Positions 34,978 to 45,486 are shown, counted from the first letter of the stretch. The stretch: DNA of 64,000 nucleotides from Roseibium aggregatum IAM 12614 (GCF_000168975.1 NZ_AAUW01000020.1:62001-126000); one strand, 5' to 3'. Translations and numbers: made by a program. The notes: generated by a model not told the origin, from the letters alone.

Positions 34978-37191
34978 ATGCGTGGACGCTATTATGCGCT
35001 CAGCATCATCGCCCTTGCCGCAGGTGTGGCAGGCGGGGTGTTTCTTGAGCGCCTTTATCTGAACCCGGGCGACGGCAACGCGTCGGGGGAAGCTGAAATT
35101 CTCTATTGGGTCGCTCCCATGGACCCGAACTTCCGCCAGTCAGGCCCCGGCAAGTCGCCCATGGGAATGGATCTGATACCGGTTTACGCCGGACAGGAAC
35201 CTTCGGCCGATCCGGCTGAAGTCAGCCTGTCGGCAGCCGAGGTCAATGCCATCGGCGTGCGTACCGCGCTGGCCCGGGTCGGCGAAATCTCCCAGCAGAT
35301 CGAAACCGTCGGCTTCGTCGGCTACGACGAACATCTGACCAGCCACGTTCACACCAGAGTGGACGGCTGGATCGAGACGCTGAATATTCGCGCCGTTGGC
35401 GACAGGGTGAAAAAGGGTGAAGTGCTCTTCGAGCTGTTTTCGCCCGAATTCGGCATTGCCAGTTTCGATTTCCTGCGATCACTTTCGAACGGCAACGGGC
35501 TGTCGGTGGAAGCTGCCCGAAACAAGTTGCGCAGCCATGGAGCCTCCGAGGAGCAGATTGCCGAGATCGAGGCAGACCGCAAGGTCGCCCGCAGGATCAA
35601 GGTTGCCGCACCGCGCGACGGTGTCGTCATTGCGCTCGCGGCCGCCGACGGGATGTTCCTGCAACCCGGTGCGCAGGCCATGTCGATCACAGACCTCAAT
35701 CAGGTCTGGCTGATTGTCGATGTCTTCGAGCGCGATATCGCGCGACTGACAGAAGACATGCGTGCGGTCGCCCGGTTCGAGCATCTGCCGGGGCGCACCT
35801 TCGAGGGGCAGATCGATTACATTTATCCGGAACTCGATCCCAAAACACGAACCCTTCCGGTCCGGCTTCTGTTCGACAACACGGAAGGTCTGTTGCGGCC
35901 GAACATGTTCGGAACAGTCCGGCTCTTTCCGAACGAAACCCGCACCGCTGTCACCATTCCGTCCGAAGCCGTTATCCGGACCGGAACGGCCGAGCGGGTT
36001 ATCATCAAGGTTGACGAAGGCACCTTCAAGCCACGGCTGATTACCAGCGGGTTGCGAGACAATTTTGGAGAAAACGGGCGAACCGAAGTCGTTCAGGGTC
36101 TGGAGCCCGGTGAAGAGGTCGTCGCGTCGGCCCAGTTCCTGATCGACAGCGAAAGCGCGCTCAATGCGGGCCTGATGCGCATGGCGCCAACCAACGAAGC
36201 CCCTGCCCGGGGAACGGGCGACCTGATCGCCCTCGACCGCGTGTCCCGGATCGCGACCATCCGGCATGACAGCCTGGAAAGTCTCGACTGGCCGGCGATG
36301 ACAACCCGTTTTCCGGTTGCAGCGTCCATCCCTCTCGACCGGTTGCGTGAAGGCGAGCAGGTTTCATTCAAGGCAGCGCGTGGTGCGGACGGCCTGTTGG
36401 GGCTGATCGACCTCAGCACGTCCGACGGCATCGCAGCCACCGGGTCGGGAACCGTTCTTGCTGTTACCAGCGACGGCAAACTGACAATGGAACATGGCCC
36501 GATCCCGGATCTCGGCTGGCCCGCCATGAAGATGGACCTGGATGTTGCCGGTTTCGATCCCCAGACAGTTCCGGTGAACGTTCCGGTGGAGTTCGATCTG
36601 GCCAAAGGCGAAGGCGGTCTCTTTTCGATTGTAGCAGTAAGGCAGCCGGGTGAAGCCGAGAAAGCTGCCGACAATCCGGCAACGAAGCCCGCTGAGGAGG
36701 TTGCCGAAGATACGCCAGCCGAAGCCGCACCGATTGTGGTGACAGGCACGATCGACTCGATCGATACGGAAAACGCGAAGGCAACGATCACCCATGGCCC
36801 CATTGCCGAGATCGGCATGCCGGGCATGACCATGGCCTTTGCCGTAGACGAGGATCTGGATCTTGCCGCCATTCCCGTTGGCACGGAAACCACGCTCACC
36901 TTCGCAAGACCCGACGGAATGACGATGGTCCTGGCAAAGGCAGAGCCGGTCACCCCGCCGATGGAGGTTCGCGGCACCATCAACGCCCTTGATCAGGATG
37001 CCGGCACGGCCAACATCACCCACGGGCCGATGGCAGAGATCGGCATGCCGGGCATGACGATGGATTTCGCAGTCGCTCCAGCCGTAGCCGTTGGTGATCT
37101 GCCTCTGGATCAGGAGGTGACCCTCCTGCTGCAGCGCAATCCGGACTTCTCCATGACATTGGTCGGCGTCCGACGTGAGGAGGGTTTGTGA
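34978..37191 (+). CDS. cusB: CusB-type RND adaptor fused to four CusF-like domains
   Basis: A 737-residue membrane-fusion protein, nearly twice the usual CusB length. An N-terminal anchor precedes a metal-binding segment near 43-71 (APMDPNFRQSGPGKSPMGMD, a variant of the YxCPMHP domain lacking Cys and His). The adaptor core (about 75-400) shows barrel, lipoyl and hairpin parts. From about 415 four CusF-like domains follow, starting near 415, 491, 590 and 666. Their metal sites read HDSLESLDWPAMTT, HGPIPDLGWPAMKM, HGPIAEIGMPGMTM and HGPMAEIGMPGMTM; the last two replace the Trp by Met. It would link the CusA pump to an outer-membrane channel and bind Cu(I)/Ag(I). AGAGG lies before the ATG. Confidence 0.9.
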   Translation: MRGRYYALSIIALAAGVAGGVFLERLYLNPGDGNASGEAEILYWVAPMDPNFRQSGPGKSPMGMDLIPVYAGQEPSADPAEVSLSAAEVNAIGVRTALARVGEISQQIETVGFVGYDEHLTSHVHTRVDGWIETLNIRAVGDRVKKGEVLFELFSPEFGIASFDFLRSLSNGNGLSVEAARNKLRSHGASEEQIAEIEADRKVARRIKVAAPRDGVVIALAAADGMFLQPGAQAMSITDLNQVWLIVDVFERDIARLTEDMRAVARFEHLPGRTFEGQIDYIYPELDPKTRTLPVRLLFDNTEGLLRPNMFGTVRLFPNETRTAVTIPSEAVIRTGTAERVIIKVDEGTFKPRLITSGLRDNFGENGRTEVVQGLEPGEEVVASAQFLIDSESALNAGLMRMAPTNEAPARGTGDLIALDRVSRIATIRHDSLESLDWPAMTTRFPVAASIPLDRLREGEQVSFKAARGADGLLGLIDLSTSDGIAATGSGTVLAVTSDGKLTMEHGPIPDLGWPAMKMDLDVAGFDPQTVPVNVPVEFDLAKGEGGLFSIVAVRQPGEAEKAADNPATKPAEEVAEDTPAEAAPIVVTGTIDSIDTENAKATITHGPIAEIGMPGMTMAFAVDEDLDLAAIPVGTETTLTFARPDGMTMVLAKAEPVTPPMEVRGTINALDQDAGTANITHGPMAEIGMPGMTMDFAVAPAVAVGDLPLDQEVTLLLQRNPDFSMTLVGVRREEGL

Positions 37192-40100
37192 TGATTGCCG
37201 CAATCATTCGTGCCTCCATCGCCAACCGGGTGATCATTCTGGCGGTCGCCGCCATGATTGCCGTCGCCGGGATCTGGGCGGTCCGCGAAACGCCTGTCGA
37301 TGCAATCCCGGACCTGTCGGACGTTCAGGTCATCGTCCGCACCCCCTACCCCGGACAAGCGCCGCAGGTGGTGGAAGACCAGGTCACATTCCCGATTGCC
37401 ACGGCGATGCTCGCCGTGCCCGGTGCCAGTGACGTTCGTGGTTTTTCGTTTTTCGGGGACAGCTACGTCTACATCGTTTTCGAAGACGGAACCGATCTCT
37501 ACTGGGCCAGAACCCGAGTGCTGGAATACCTCGGGCAGATTGCTGCAAACCTGCCTGACGATGTTTCGCCGCAGCTTGGCCCCGATGCGACGGGTGTCGG
37601 CTGGATTTACCAGTACGCCCTGATCGACCGCACCGGCAACCATGACCTTGCCCAACTGCGCGCCCTGCAGGACTGGTTCCTGAAATACGAACTCCAGACC
37701 GTCGACGGCGTGTCGGAAGTCGCCACGATCGGCGGCATGGTGAAGCAGTACCAGGTGGTTGTGGATCCCAACAAGCTCAGGGCCTACGACATCACGCTGT
37801 CGCAGATCCGCGGAGCCATCCAGGCCGCCAACCGGGAGACCGGCGGCAGCGTGATCGAGATGGGCGAAGCGGAATTCATGGTGCGTTCGACCGGTTACGT
37901 CGATGAGCTTGCCGATCTTGCCAAGGCACCGCTGATGGTCAACGACCGCGGTGCACCACTGACGCTCGGAGATGTTGCCGACATTCGCCTCGGCCCGGAA
38001 ATGCGCCGCGGTGTCGGTGAATTCGGCGGCGAAGGCGATGCTGTCGGCGGGGTTGTCATCCTGCGCTGGGGCGGCAACGCGCTGGCGGCCATCAAGGCGG
38101 TCGAGGCAAGGATAGGAGAACTGCGCAGCAGCCTGCCCGAAGGGGTCGAGATCGTCACGACCTATGACCGCTCCGGCGTTATCGAGAGGGCTATCGAAAA
38201 TCTTCAGACAAAGCTGACGGAAGAGTTCATCGTTGTCGTTCTGGTCTGCGCGGCCTTCCTCCTGCACTTGCGCTCATCGCTCGTCATCCTGTTCTCCCTG
38301 CCCCTCGGCATTGCGGCGGCCTTCATCATCATGAAGCTGCAAGGCGTGAACGCGAACATCATGTCGCTCGGCGGCATCGCCATCGCCATCGGCGCGATGG
38401 TGGATGCGGCCATCGTGATGATCGAGGCGATGCATCGGCGGCTGGAACACGAAAAACTGACCGCGGAGAACCGATGGCGGATCGTGGGGGAATGTGCTTC
38501 GGAAGTCGGCCCTGCCCTGTTCTTCTCCCTTGCGATCATCACCGTCAGCTTCCTGCCGGTGTTCGTTCTGGAGAGCCAGGAAGGAAGGCTCTTCAAGCCG
38601 CTGGCTTTCACAAAGACCTACGCCATGGCGGCCGCGGCCATCCTCTCCATCACGCTGGTTCCGGTGCTGATGGGCTACTTTGTCCGTGGGCGCATTCTTG
38701 CGGAGAACAAGAACCCTCTCAATCGCATCGTCATCTGGCTCTACCGGCCCTTTCTGGATGCGGCCATTGCCTGGCCCTGGGCAACGACCATCCTTGCAGG
38801 TGTCCTGGTTGCCTCCATGTGGTGGCCTCTTCAGAGGATCGGTACGGAGTTCATGCCCGCCCTCAATGAAGGCGATTTCCTCTACATGCCGACGCTGTAT
38901 CCCGGCGTTTCCATCGGCAAGGCACGCGAAGTGCTGCAGCAGTCGGACCGCCTTATCGCAACCGTGCCGGAGGTTAAGACGGTCCACGGGAAGCTCGGCC
39001 GTGCCGAAACGGCAACCGACCCTGCCCCGCTGACGATGATCGAGACGACCATTCAGCTAAAGCCCCGCTCCGAGTGGCGAGAGGGTATGACGATGGAGCG
39101 GATCCGCGACGAACTTGACCAGGTCGTCCAGATACCGGGCGTTACCAACGTCTGGATCCAGCCCATCAAGAACCGCATCGACATGCTGGCTACCGGCATC
39201 AAGACCCCTGTCGGGGTCAAGATCACCGGTGCGGACCTTGGCGTCATCGAAAAGATCGGCATTGAAGTCGAAAACGCGGTTGCGGGGATCGACGGGACGG
39301 CTTCGGCCTACGCCGAACGGCCTGTCGGGGGTCGCTTCATCGAGATCGACGTCGATCGGGAAGCGGCTGCCCGCTTCATGATGAGCGTGCGGGACATTCA
39401 GGACGTCGTGCAGACCGCGATTGGCGGCATGCAGGTGTCGGAGTCCGTTGAAGGTCTGGAACGCTTTCCGATCAACCTCCGCTACCCGCAGGACTGGCGC
39501 AACAGTCCCGAGCGCTTGCGGGAACTTCCGGTGGTCACACCGTCTGGCGCCCATATTCCACTTGGAGCCCTGGCGGAGGTCAGCGTTGTAGACGGACCAG
39601 GCATGATCCGGTCTGAAAACGCCCGTCGGACCGGATTTGTCTTCATTGACATCACCGGCCGGGACCTCGGTGGTTATGTGGATGAAGCGCGCAGGACGGT
39701 TGCCGAGAAGGTTCAACTGCCGCCCGGCTATTCGATCGCCTGGTCGGGCCAGTATGAATACATCGAGCGCATGCAGGAACGGCTGAAACTCGTGGCCCCG
39801 GCAACCTTGCTGATCATCACCTTGATGCTCTTCATGGCGTTCAACCGGGTTATTGAAGTCGGCATCATCCTTGCGGCCCTTCCCGTAGCGCTCGCCGGAG
39901 GTGTCTGGTTCCTCTGGTACCTCGATTTCGACATGTCGGTCGCGGTGATCGTCGGCTTCATCGCCCTTGCCGGTGTTGCGGTCGAGACAGCCATCGTGAT
40001 GCTGCTCTACCTCAATCTGGCCTGGGAAAAACGCAAGAAGCTTGCTGCTGCCGAGGCCCGTTCCCTGACGAGTGTCGATGTCGAAGAGGTCGTCTTTGAA

Positions 40101-40373
40101 GGTGCGCTTCTGCGTGTCCGACCGAAGGTGATGACCGTGGCGACGATCTTTGCCGGGCTGATCCCGATCATGTACGGCGACGGCACGGGCTCGGAAATCA
40201 TGCAGCGGATCGCGGCTCCCATGGTCGGCGGGATGGCAACCGCCACCCTTCTGACCCTCTTCGTCATTCCCGCCATTTTCACGATCTGGAAGCGTCTCGC
40301 TCTCTCACGGGTCAACCGTGAGCTGAGCGTTGCCGCCCCGGACATGAAAGGTGCAGTCCAACCGGCCGAATGA
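37191..40373 (+). CDS. cusA: CusA-type heavy-metal RND efflux pump
   Basis: A 1060-residue inner-membrane RND transporter, the expected size for the heavy-metal (HME) subfamily. It begins with the first membrane helix followed by ETPVDAIPDLSDVQVIVRT, and the helix-4 proton-relay region reads GGIAIAIGAMVDAAIVMIEA, typical of monovalent-cation pumps. Periplasmic segments include NRIDMLATGIKTPVGVKITG. It exports Cu(I)/Ag(I) from the periplasm through the adaptor. Its ATG overlaps the adaptor's stop (TGATG). No outer-membrane CusC gene is present in the window. Confidence 0.93.
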   Translation: MIAAIIRASIANRVIILAVAAMIAVAGIWAVRETPVDAIPDLSDVQVIVRTPYPGQAPQVVEDQVTFPIATAMLAVPGASDVRGFSFFGDSYVYIVFEDGTDLYWARTRVLEYLGQIAANLPDDVSPQLGPDATGVGWIYQYALIDRTGNHDLAQLRALQDWFLKYELQTVDGVSEVATIGGMVKQYQVVVDPNKLRAYDITLSQIRGAIQAANRETGGSVIEMGEAEFMVRSTGYVDELADLAKAPLMVNDRGAPLTLGDVADIRLGPEMRRGVGEFGGEGDAVGGVVILRWGGNALAAIKAVEARIGELRSSLPEGVEIVTTYDRSGVIERAIENLQTKLTEEFIVVVLVCAAFLLHLRSSLVILFSLPLGIAAAFIIMKLQGVNANIMSLGGIAIAIGAMVDAAIVMIEAMHRRLEHEKLTAENRWRIVGECASEVGPALFFSLAIITVSFLPVFVLESQEGRLFKPLAFTKTYAMAAAAILSITLVPVLMGYFVRGRILAENKNPLNRIVIWLYRPFLDAAIAWPWATTILAGVLVASMWWPLQRIGTEFMPALNEGDFLYMPTLYPGVSIGKAREVLQQSDRLIATVPEVKTVHGKLGRAETATDPAPLTMIETTIQLKPRSEWREGMTMERIRDELDQVVQIPGVTNVWIQPIKNRIDMLATGIKTPVGVKITGADLGVIEKIGIEVENAVAGIDGTASAYAERPVGGRFIEIDVDREAAARFMMSVRDIQDVVQTAIGGMQVSESVEGLERFPINLRYPQDWRNSPERLRELPVVTPSGAHIPLGALAEVSVVDGPGMIRSENARRTGFVFIDITGRDLGGYVDEARRTVAEKVQLPPGYSIAWSGQYEYIERMQERLKLVAPATLLIITLMLFMAFNRVIEVGIILAALPVALAGGVWFLWYLDFDMSVAVIVGFIALAGVAVETAIVMLLYLNLAWEKRKKLAAAEARSLTSVDVEEVVFEGALLRVRPKVMTVATIFAGLIPIMYGDGTGSEIMQRIAAPMVGGMATATLLTLFVIPAIFTIWKRLALSRVNRELSVAAPDMKGAVQPAE

Positions 40374-40413
40374 ATTGGCAACTCACAAACAAACCCAAAG
40401 AAAGGCAACTGAA

Positions 40414-40755
40414 ATGAAGACCCTCATCCTCGCAGCGTTCCTGTCCATGACAGCCACACCGGCCGTCCTTGCCCAGTCATCACATGGCATGGACCATTCC
40501 AACATGCCGATGACCGATGAACAGATGGACGGCGCGATCCATGCCAAGGCTGTCGTCAACTCAATTGGCGACGGTACCGCCAATGTCAGCCATGATCCCA
40601 TTCCGGAAATCGGCTGGCCGGCGATGACGATGGATATGACCGTTCTGGAAGGCGCACAGATGTCGGATGATCTGGCCCCGGGTGACAGCGTGATCCTGAT
40701 GTTGGTGAAAGGCGACGACGGCATGTACGCAATTGGCGCGATGATGCCGAACTAA
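40414..40755 (+). CDS. cusF: CusF-like periplasmic copper/silver chaperone
   Basis: A 113-residue exported protein (signal peptide MKTLILAAFLSMTATPAVLA) with an N-terminal Met/His patch (SSHGMDHSNMPMTDEQM) and the CusF metal site: H60, W68, M71 and M73, spaced exactly H-x7-W-x2-M-x-M as in E. coli CusF. It delivers periplasmic Cu(I)/Ag(I) to the efflux complex. It lies 40 bases after cusA with AAAGG eight bases upstream, and a hairpin follows it. Confidence 0.92.
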   Translation: MKTLILAAFLSMTATPAVLAQSSHGMDHSNMPMTDEQMDGAIHAKAVVNSIGDGTANVSHDPIPEIGWPAMTMDMTVLEGAQMSDDLAPGDSVILMLVKGDDGMYAIGAMMPN

Positions 40756-40769
40756 GCCCCCAGACAAAC

Positions 40770-40805
40770 GGCAGCAGCCCGTGGCACCTGCCTCGGGCTG
40801 CTGCC
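40770..40805 (+). terminator. Stem-loop at the end of the cus operon
   Basis: GGCAGCAGCCCG and CGGGCTGCTGCC form a perfect 12-bp stem around a 12-base loop, 15 bases after the cusF stop. Only a short pyrimidine run follows, so termination may be imperfect. Confidence 0.65.
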
Positions 40806-41027
40806 GATCCCCTTCCAGACCCCTTCCACCTTCCCCAAATAGGGGTTGGCGAAAAACGCTTCCCCCTTTCCTGTTCTCCCGGTCACATCGCGGCAAAGCC
40901 ATTGAATATTGAAAAGACAACGGCCTGAGGGATCGCTGTCTTGCCCTGATTTTTCAGGTTCTTTTTAATGACTACATTGTTTTGTGTTTTGACTGTTATT
41001 CAGGGTCAAACGGTTCAGGGAAACGAA

Positions 41028-42137
41028 ATGAAGAAGTCTTTTGGGCGGATTTCTGCCGCGCACAATTCGCGGGCGGCAATGTTCGCGGTTCTTACCTGCC
41101 TTGCACTGTTTCCAGGTGCAGCTCTTGCAGAAAGCATGACGTTCGAAAACGTGTGCAAGGGCAACAACGCGGCAAGCTGTTATGTGCGGGCCGAGGGGCA
41201 GATTACCGACGAAACACCTGCGCAGTTTTCCAGCTATCTCGAAAACGAGCATTCCGACGGCAACAAGGTTCTGCTGCACAGTCCCGGCGGCAGTCTGATT
41301 GCGGGGTTGAAGCTGGGTGAACTGATCCGCGCCAGGGGGATGGAAACGGAAATCGGCATCTGGAAACCAGAGGGCGCATTCGGCGACACCGTCGACGGCG
41401 GCTACTGCATGAGCGCCTGTTCCTACGCATTTCTGGGCGGCGTAGTCAGGCGTATTCCCGCCGGCAATCGTCTGGGGTTTCACCAGTTTTTCTTGTCCGG
41501 GGAGAGGACCGGTCAGGTGTCATCGAGCCAGGTGGACCAAGCCCTGATGTCTGCGCAGGAACTGTCCAGCCGGATCGTGCGCTACCTGCTGGAAATGGGG
41601 ATCGATGCCCGCATTTTCGTTCTGGGAACGGGGGCGAAGCCGGACGACATGTTTGTCCCCGACGCGGCACAGCTCGAGGAGTTTGCCCTTGTCACACCGG
41701 AGGGGTTCGGGGCTTTCTTTCTCGAGCCCTACAAACAGGGTCTTGTTGCGGCAAGCAAACGCAAGAGCACCACGCGCCTTTACGATCTCGCCAGCCAGTT
41801 CTCCAGCTACTGCCGCAAGAACAAGCCATATGTGCTGATTACGACCGATGGCGGCATTCTGAACCCGGATGACCTGCCGGAAACCAGAATCAACATGTAT
41901 TCAAAGGGCCGCGGCATCACGGCGACGGCGACAAAGGACCTCCTGCGTGTCGTCGGCGATCGCAGCGTCGAGGTGGAAATCAACGACAAGGTCGTTGACT
42001 TGTTGTCGGCGTCCGAGCGCATCGAGTTCAACATGTTTCTTGGAATGGCATCCGGCGGCGAAGTGCGCGGCGCTATCGATCTGAGCGACATGGATCGCAA
42101 GATCATCGCCGCCAGCTTTCGTTTTTGCATCGGCTAG
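41028..42137 (+). CDS. Secreted ClpP/crotonase-fold protein (COG3904-like)
   Basis: A 369-residue protein with signal peptide (AAMFAVLTCLALFPGAALAE) and a ClpP-like fold: LLHSPGGSLIAGLKLGELI supplies the oxyanion glycines (86-88), CMSACSYAFLGG contains the probable nucleophile Ser129, and His152 lies in RLGFHQFF. These match predicted periplasmic ClpP-like serine proteases. The C-terminal 150 residues form an extra domain I cannot name. ATG at 41028 follows AGGGAAA. It stands alone between the cus operon and ftsK. Confidence 0.75.
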   Translation: MKKSFGRISAAHNSRAAMFAVLTCLALFPGAALAESMTFENVCKGNNAASCYVRAEGQITDETPAQFSSYLENEHSDGNKVLLHSPGGSLIAGLKLGELIRARGMETEIGIWKPEGAFGDTVDGGYCMSACSYAFLGGVVRRIPAGNRLGFHQFFLSGERTGQVSSSQVDQALMSAQELSSRIVRYLLEMGIDARIFVLGTGAKPDDMFVPDAAQLEEFALVTPEGFGAFFLEPYKQGLVAASKRKSTTRLYDLASQFSSYCRKNKPYVLITTDGGILNPDDLPETRINMYSKGRGITATATKDLLRVVGDRSVEVEINDKVVDLLSASERIEFNMFLGMASGGEVRGAIDLSDMDRKIIAASFRFCIG

Positions 42138-42199
42138 ACAGGCGCAGCCCGGCAAAAACTCTCAACATATAAAAGCGGCACCGATAACGCTGATCTCAA

Positions 42200-42233
42200 G
42201 GCACTTTTCGTTGGATTTCCGCCGAAAAGTGCC
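42200..42233 (+). terminator. Stem-loop after the ClpP-like gene
   Basis: GGCACTTTTCG pairs with CGAAAAGTGCC over a 12-base loop. It lies about 60 bases after the upstream stop and 125 bases before the ftsK-like start, consistent with a terminator, though it lacks a T-run. Confidence 0.5.
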
Positions 42234-42359
42234 TGTCAGGCGCACCGGTAGAAAGGGCTTTCAACACACGAAGGACACGGTTTGGATAGAGACTGTTAAC
42301 CTAAATTTCCTACATCTCTCTCAAAGGCGTTCAACCCGAAACACTAGTCTTCTTTGTCC

Positions 42360-44855
42360 ATGCGTATTTCCCGGAAGAATTTCTCAATTTCGAATTCGAA
42401 CGATGCCGGCCAGCCTGCTCCCGACGATGAAACCAATCGGGAAGCTCAGGGTGGGCCTCTGCTCGGACAAAGCGTCCCCCTGGAAGGGGAGCGGGTCGCC
42501 GAGGCGCGCCGGACACCGCACGTTACCGGCAATCCGCAACAAACGGCAGCAGACTCAAACCGGGCAATAGACACATCTTCGGACGAGTCCTGCCAGAGTT
42601 ACTTCTATCTCGCACCCAACGTCCGGTTCACCCGGACACCGGACCGTGGCGCGAAGCAGCGGTCCGTTCCGGCGGAAAGCGCAAGCGAAGTCACGGCTCC
42701 TGAGGTGGTTTCACCGGTCGAGGCAGAGCACCTAACGCAGGCTCCCCTTACCGCCTCGACGCCTTCCCCAGCTGTCGCGTCATCAGTACCGGTCACGCAC
42801 ATGCGTAGCCCTGTCGTCGATGGCAGACCAGTGGACGTGCAAGCCGTCGCCAACGATACCGGGTCCGGTGTGGCCCCCCTTGGTTTCCTGTCTGATCACG
42901 CCTTCTTTGAATTCATGTCCGACGATGCCCTCGCCCCGCAGGCGAGCACCGCGGCACCCGTTCAGAAAGTTGAAGAACCGGTGCTGCCCGTCAGGACGGT
43001 TTACGAGGAGGTTCCCGTTGCCGGACAGGTGACCTGTTCAGCAGAAGGTATCGTATCGCTCTACCGGGTCGTCGAATGCAACGGGTCCGCATCGGCAGCA
43101 CCAGAGCCTGCGTCTGCCAGACAAGTTGCGGCTAAGCCTTCAAATCCGGCAACGCAGCCAGCAGACCAGAGGCTGGAAGCGGTTTCTGGTGTCGAGAGCA
43201 CCGACCCTGCACCTGCTCCGTCGAAGGTGCAGGTCTCGATGCCGAGCCCCACATCCCGGTCCCTGTCCTCCAGCACGCACGCTCTTCCGCCAATTGGTGC
43301 AAGATCCGGGCAGCAATCGATGTTCGGCAGCTACGAGTTTCCGTCGGGCGATCTTCTGCAACTCCCTCAGGATGGCCCCGGCTTCCAGATGACGCAGGAG
43401 CAACTGGAACGGAACGCAGGGCTTCTAGAAAGCGTTCTGGAAGACTTCAAGGTCCGCGGCGAGATCATTCACGTCCGGCCCGGCCCTGTTGTCACACTCT
43501 ACGAGTTCGAGCCGGCTCCGGGCATCAAGTCCTCGCGCATCGTCAACCTGGCCGACGACATTGCCCGCTCCATGTCGGCCATCTCGGCACGCGTTGCGGT
43601 CGTCCCCGGCCGCAATGTCATCGGGATCGAACTGCCGAACACGGAACGCGAAACCGTCTACTTCCGCGAGATGATTGATTCCAACAGCTTCCGCGCCACC
43701 AATTGCAAGCTCGCGCTGAGCCTCGGCAAGACAATCGGCGGAGAGCCCGTTGTCGCCGATCTGGCAAAGATGCCGCATCTGCTGGTGGCCGGCACGACCG
43801 GCTCGGGCAAGTCGGTTGCCATCAACACCATGATCCTGTCGCTGCTCTATCGCCTGAAGCCGGAAGAATGCCGATTGATCATGGTTGATCCGAAGATGCT
43901 GGAACTCTCGATCTACGATGACATTCCACACCTTCTGACGCCCGTGGTCACCGATCCCAAGAAAGCCGTGACAGCGCTCAAATGGGCGGTCCGCGAGATG
44001 GAGGATCGCTACCGCAAGATGGCGCGCCTCGGTGTGCGCAACATCAACGGCTTCAACCAGCGAGCTGCCGTTGCAAGTCAAAAGGGCGAACCGGTTGTCG
44101 TGACCGTGCAGACCGGGTTCGACCGGGATACGGGCGAGCCGCTCTACGAGCAGCAGGAAATGGACCTCGCTCCGATGCCCTATATCGTCATCATCGTTGA
44201 CGAGATGGCCGACCTGATGATGGTCGCCGGCAAGGAGATCGAAGGGGCAATCCAGCGGCTGGCGCAGATGGCCCGCGCCGCGGGCATCCATCTGATCATG
44301 GCAACGCAGCGCCCGTCGGTGGATGTGATCACCGGCACGATCAAGGCGAACTTTCCGACGCGGATTTCCTTCCAGGTGACCTCGAAGATCGACAGCCGCA
44401 CGATCCTGGGTGAGCAAGGCGCAGAGCAATTGCTGGGCATGGGCGACATGCTGCACATGTCCGGCGGCGGCCGCATCAACCGTGTCCACGGCGCTTTCGT
44501 CTCGGATGAGGAAGTCGAGCAGGTTGTCGCTCATCTGAAGAGCCAGGGCCGTCCCGCCTATCTCGAAACCGTGACCGCGGAAGAAGAGGAAGAGCTGGAA
44601 GAAGACGAAGCAGTCTTCGACAAGGGTGCGATCGCTTCCGAAGACGGCGACGACCTCTACGACAAGGCAGTGAAGATCGTCCTGCGCGACAAGCGCTGTT
44701 CGACCTCCTACATCCAGCGCCGTCTCGGCATCGGGTACAACCGTGCCGCCACGCTGGTGGAGAAAATGGAAAACGAAGGCCTGGTGGGTGCGCCCAACCA
44801 CGTCGGCAAGCGCGAAATTCTGGCTACGAAAAAAGAGCCGCCTTCCGAAGAATAG
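42360..44855 (+). CDS. Soluble FtsK/SpoIIIE-type DNA translocase without membrane segments
   Basis: About 831 residues. The first 330 or so are low-complexity and Pro/Ala/Ser-rich with no membrane helix, unlike classical FtsK. Then come the alpha domain, the motor with Walker [11 protein letters not shown] (about 477-485), [12 protein letters not shown] as Walker [21 protein letters not shown], and the C-terminal gamma winged helix ([27 protein letters not shown]). It should pump double-stranded DNA and may recognise KOPS-type sites. Many alphaproteobacteria carry a second, membrane-free FtsK like this one. The N-terminal start is uncertain (TTG 42354 possible). Confidence 0.88.
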   Translation: MRISRKNFSISNSNDAGQPAPDDETNREAQGGPLLGQSVPLEGERVAEARRTPHVTGNPQQTAADSNRAIDTSSDESCQSYFYLAPNVRFTRTPDRGAKQRSVPAESASEVTAPEVVSPVEAEHLTQAPLTASTPSPAVASSVPVTHMRSPVVDGRPVDVQAVANDTGSGVAPLGFLSDHAFFEFMSDDALAPQASTAAPVQKVEEPVLPVRTVYEEVPVAGQVTCSAEGIVSLYRVVECNGSASAAPEPASARQVAAKPSNPATQPADQRLEAVSGVESTDPAPAPSKVQVSMPSPTSRSLSSSTHALPPIGARSGQQSMFGSYEFPSGDLLQLPQDGPGFQMTQEQLERNAGLLESVLEDFKVRGEIIHVRPGPVVTLYEFEPAPGIKSSRIVNLADDIARSMSAISARVAVVPGRNVIGIELPNTERETVYFREMIDSNSFRATNCKLALSLGKTIGGEPVVADLAKMPHLLVAGTTGSGKSVAINTMILSLLYRLKPEECRLIMVDPKMLELSIYDDIPHLLTPVVTDPKKAVTALKWAVREMEDRYRKMARLGVRNINGFNQRAAVASQKGEPVVVTVQTGFDRDTGEPLYEQQEMDLAPMPYIVIIVDEMADLMMVAGKEIEGAIQRLAQMARAAGIHLIMATQRPSVDVITGTIKANFPTRISFQVTSKIDSRTILGEQGAEQLLGMGDMLHMSGGGRINRVHGAFVSDEEVEQVVAHLKSQGRPAYLETVTAEEEEELEEDEAVFDKGAIASEDGDDLYDKAVKIVLRDKRCSTSYIQRRLGIGYNRAATLVEKMENEGLVGAPNHVGKREILATKKEPPSEE

Positions 44856-44927
44856 GAAGCCCGGCTCGCTTGCCGGTATGGGCTCAAGGTGTCAGTTCAA
44901 GGTGTCAGGGAAACTTCAGCCCTGCAC

Positions 44928-45386
44928 CTACTCCCTGGTGCTGTTCCAGCTGTTGAGGGACGCCAGAAGGCGTTCCAGAGACGGCTTGATCCTGTCCGCA
45001 TCCGCCTGGTTCAATGCCGAAAGCAGGGTTCTTTCGTGCTCCATTGCTTCTTCGACCACATCTGAGCTCAGTTTCTGCCCGGCATCCGTCAGATGGACGC
45101 GAACACGGCGGCCGTCGCCCTCGTCGCTTTTGCGAACCACCAGACCACGCTTTTCCATCTGGTCGACAATGCGCGTCATTCTGGATTGTTCCATCAGTGA
45201 GTATCGCGCCAGCTGCGTGATCATCAGTCCGTCCTGATCGTAAAGGCAGGCGAGGACGCGCCATTCCGGAACGCGCAGGCCCAACTCGCGGACACGAATG
45301 TGAAACTGGTGGCTGGCCGCTTCGCTCGACGCCGCCAGCAGGTACAGCAGATAAGAAGAAACGAATTTTCCCGGCGTCTGGGTCAA
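44928..45386 (-). CDS. MarR-family repressor of the adjacent catabolic cluster
   Basis: A 152-residue winged-helix regulator: LRVPEWRVLACLYDQDGLMI, then TQLARYSLMEQSRMTRIVDQ as recognition helix and KRGLVVRKSDEGDGRRVRVH as the wing. MarR proteins bind aromatic acids and release DNA. It is divergent from the reductase and Rieske operon, whose promoter contains a 16-bp palindrome over the -10 box. The start is a TTG at 45386 with a G-rich ribosome-binding site. Regulators of this family control both known types of auxin-degradation loci. Confidence 0.88.
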   Translation of the reverse strand: MTQTPGKFVSSYLLYLLAASSEAASHQFHIRVRELGLRVPEWRVLACLYDQDGLMITQLARYSLMEQSRMTRIVDQMEKRGLVVRKSDEGDGRRVRVHLTDAGQKLSSDVVEEAMEHERTLLSALNQADADRIKPSLERLLASLNSWNSTRE

Positions 45387-45457
45387 AACCCTCCCCCCAA
45401 TTATGTACCTCTTTTGAAGCTGTCCTTTATCCCGGACCGACCGGGAAAAAAAGAGGC

Positions 45458-45486
45458 TTGACTCATATTATATGAAATTTCATATT
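45458..45486 (+). promoter_or_regulatory. Sigma70-type promoter overlapped by a palindromic operator
   Basis: TTGACT (45458-45463), a 17-bp spacer and CATATT (45481-45486) form a good housekeeping promoter for the reductase operon. The perfect palindrome ATATGAAATTTCATAT (45470-45485) covers the spacer and -10, so a bound MarR dimer would block polymerase. Confidence 0.75.
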
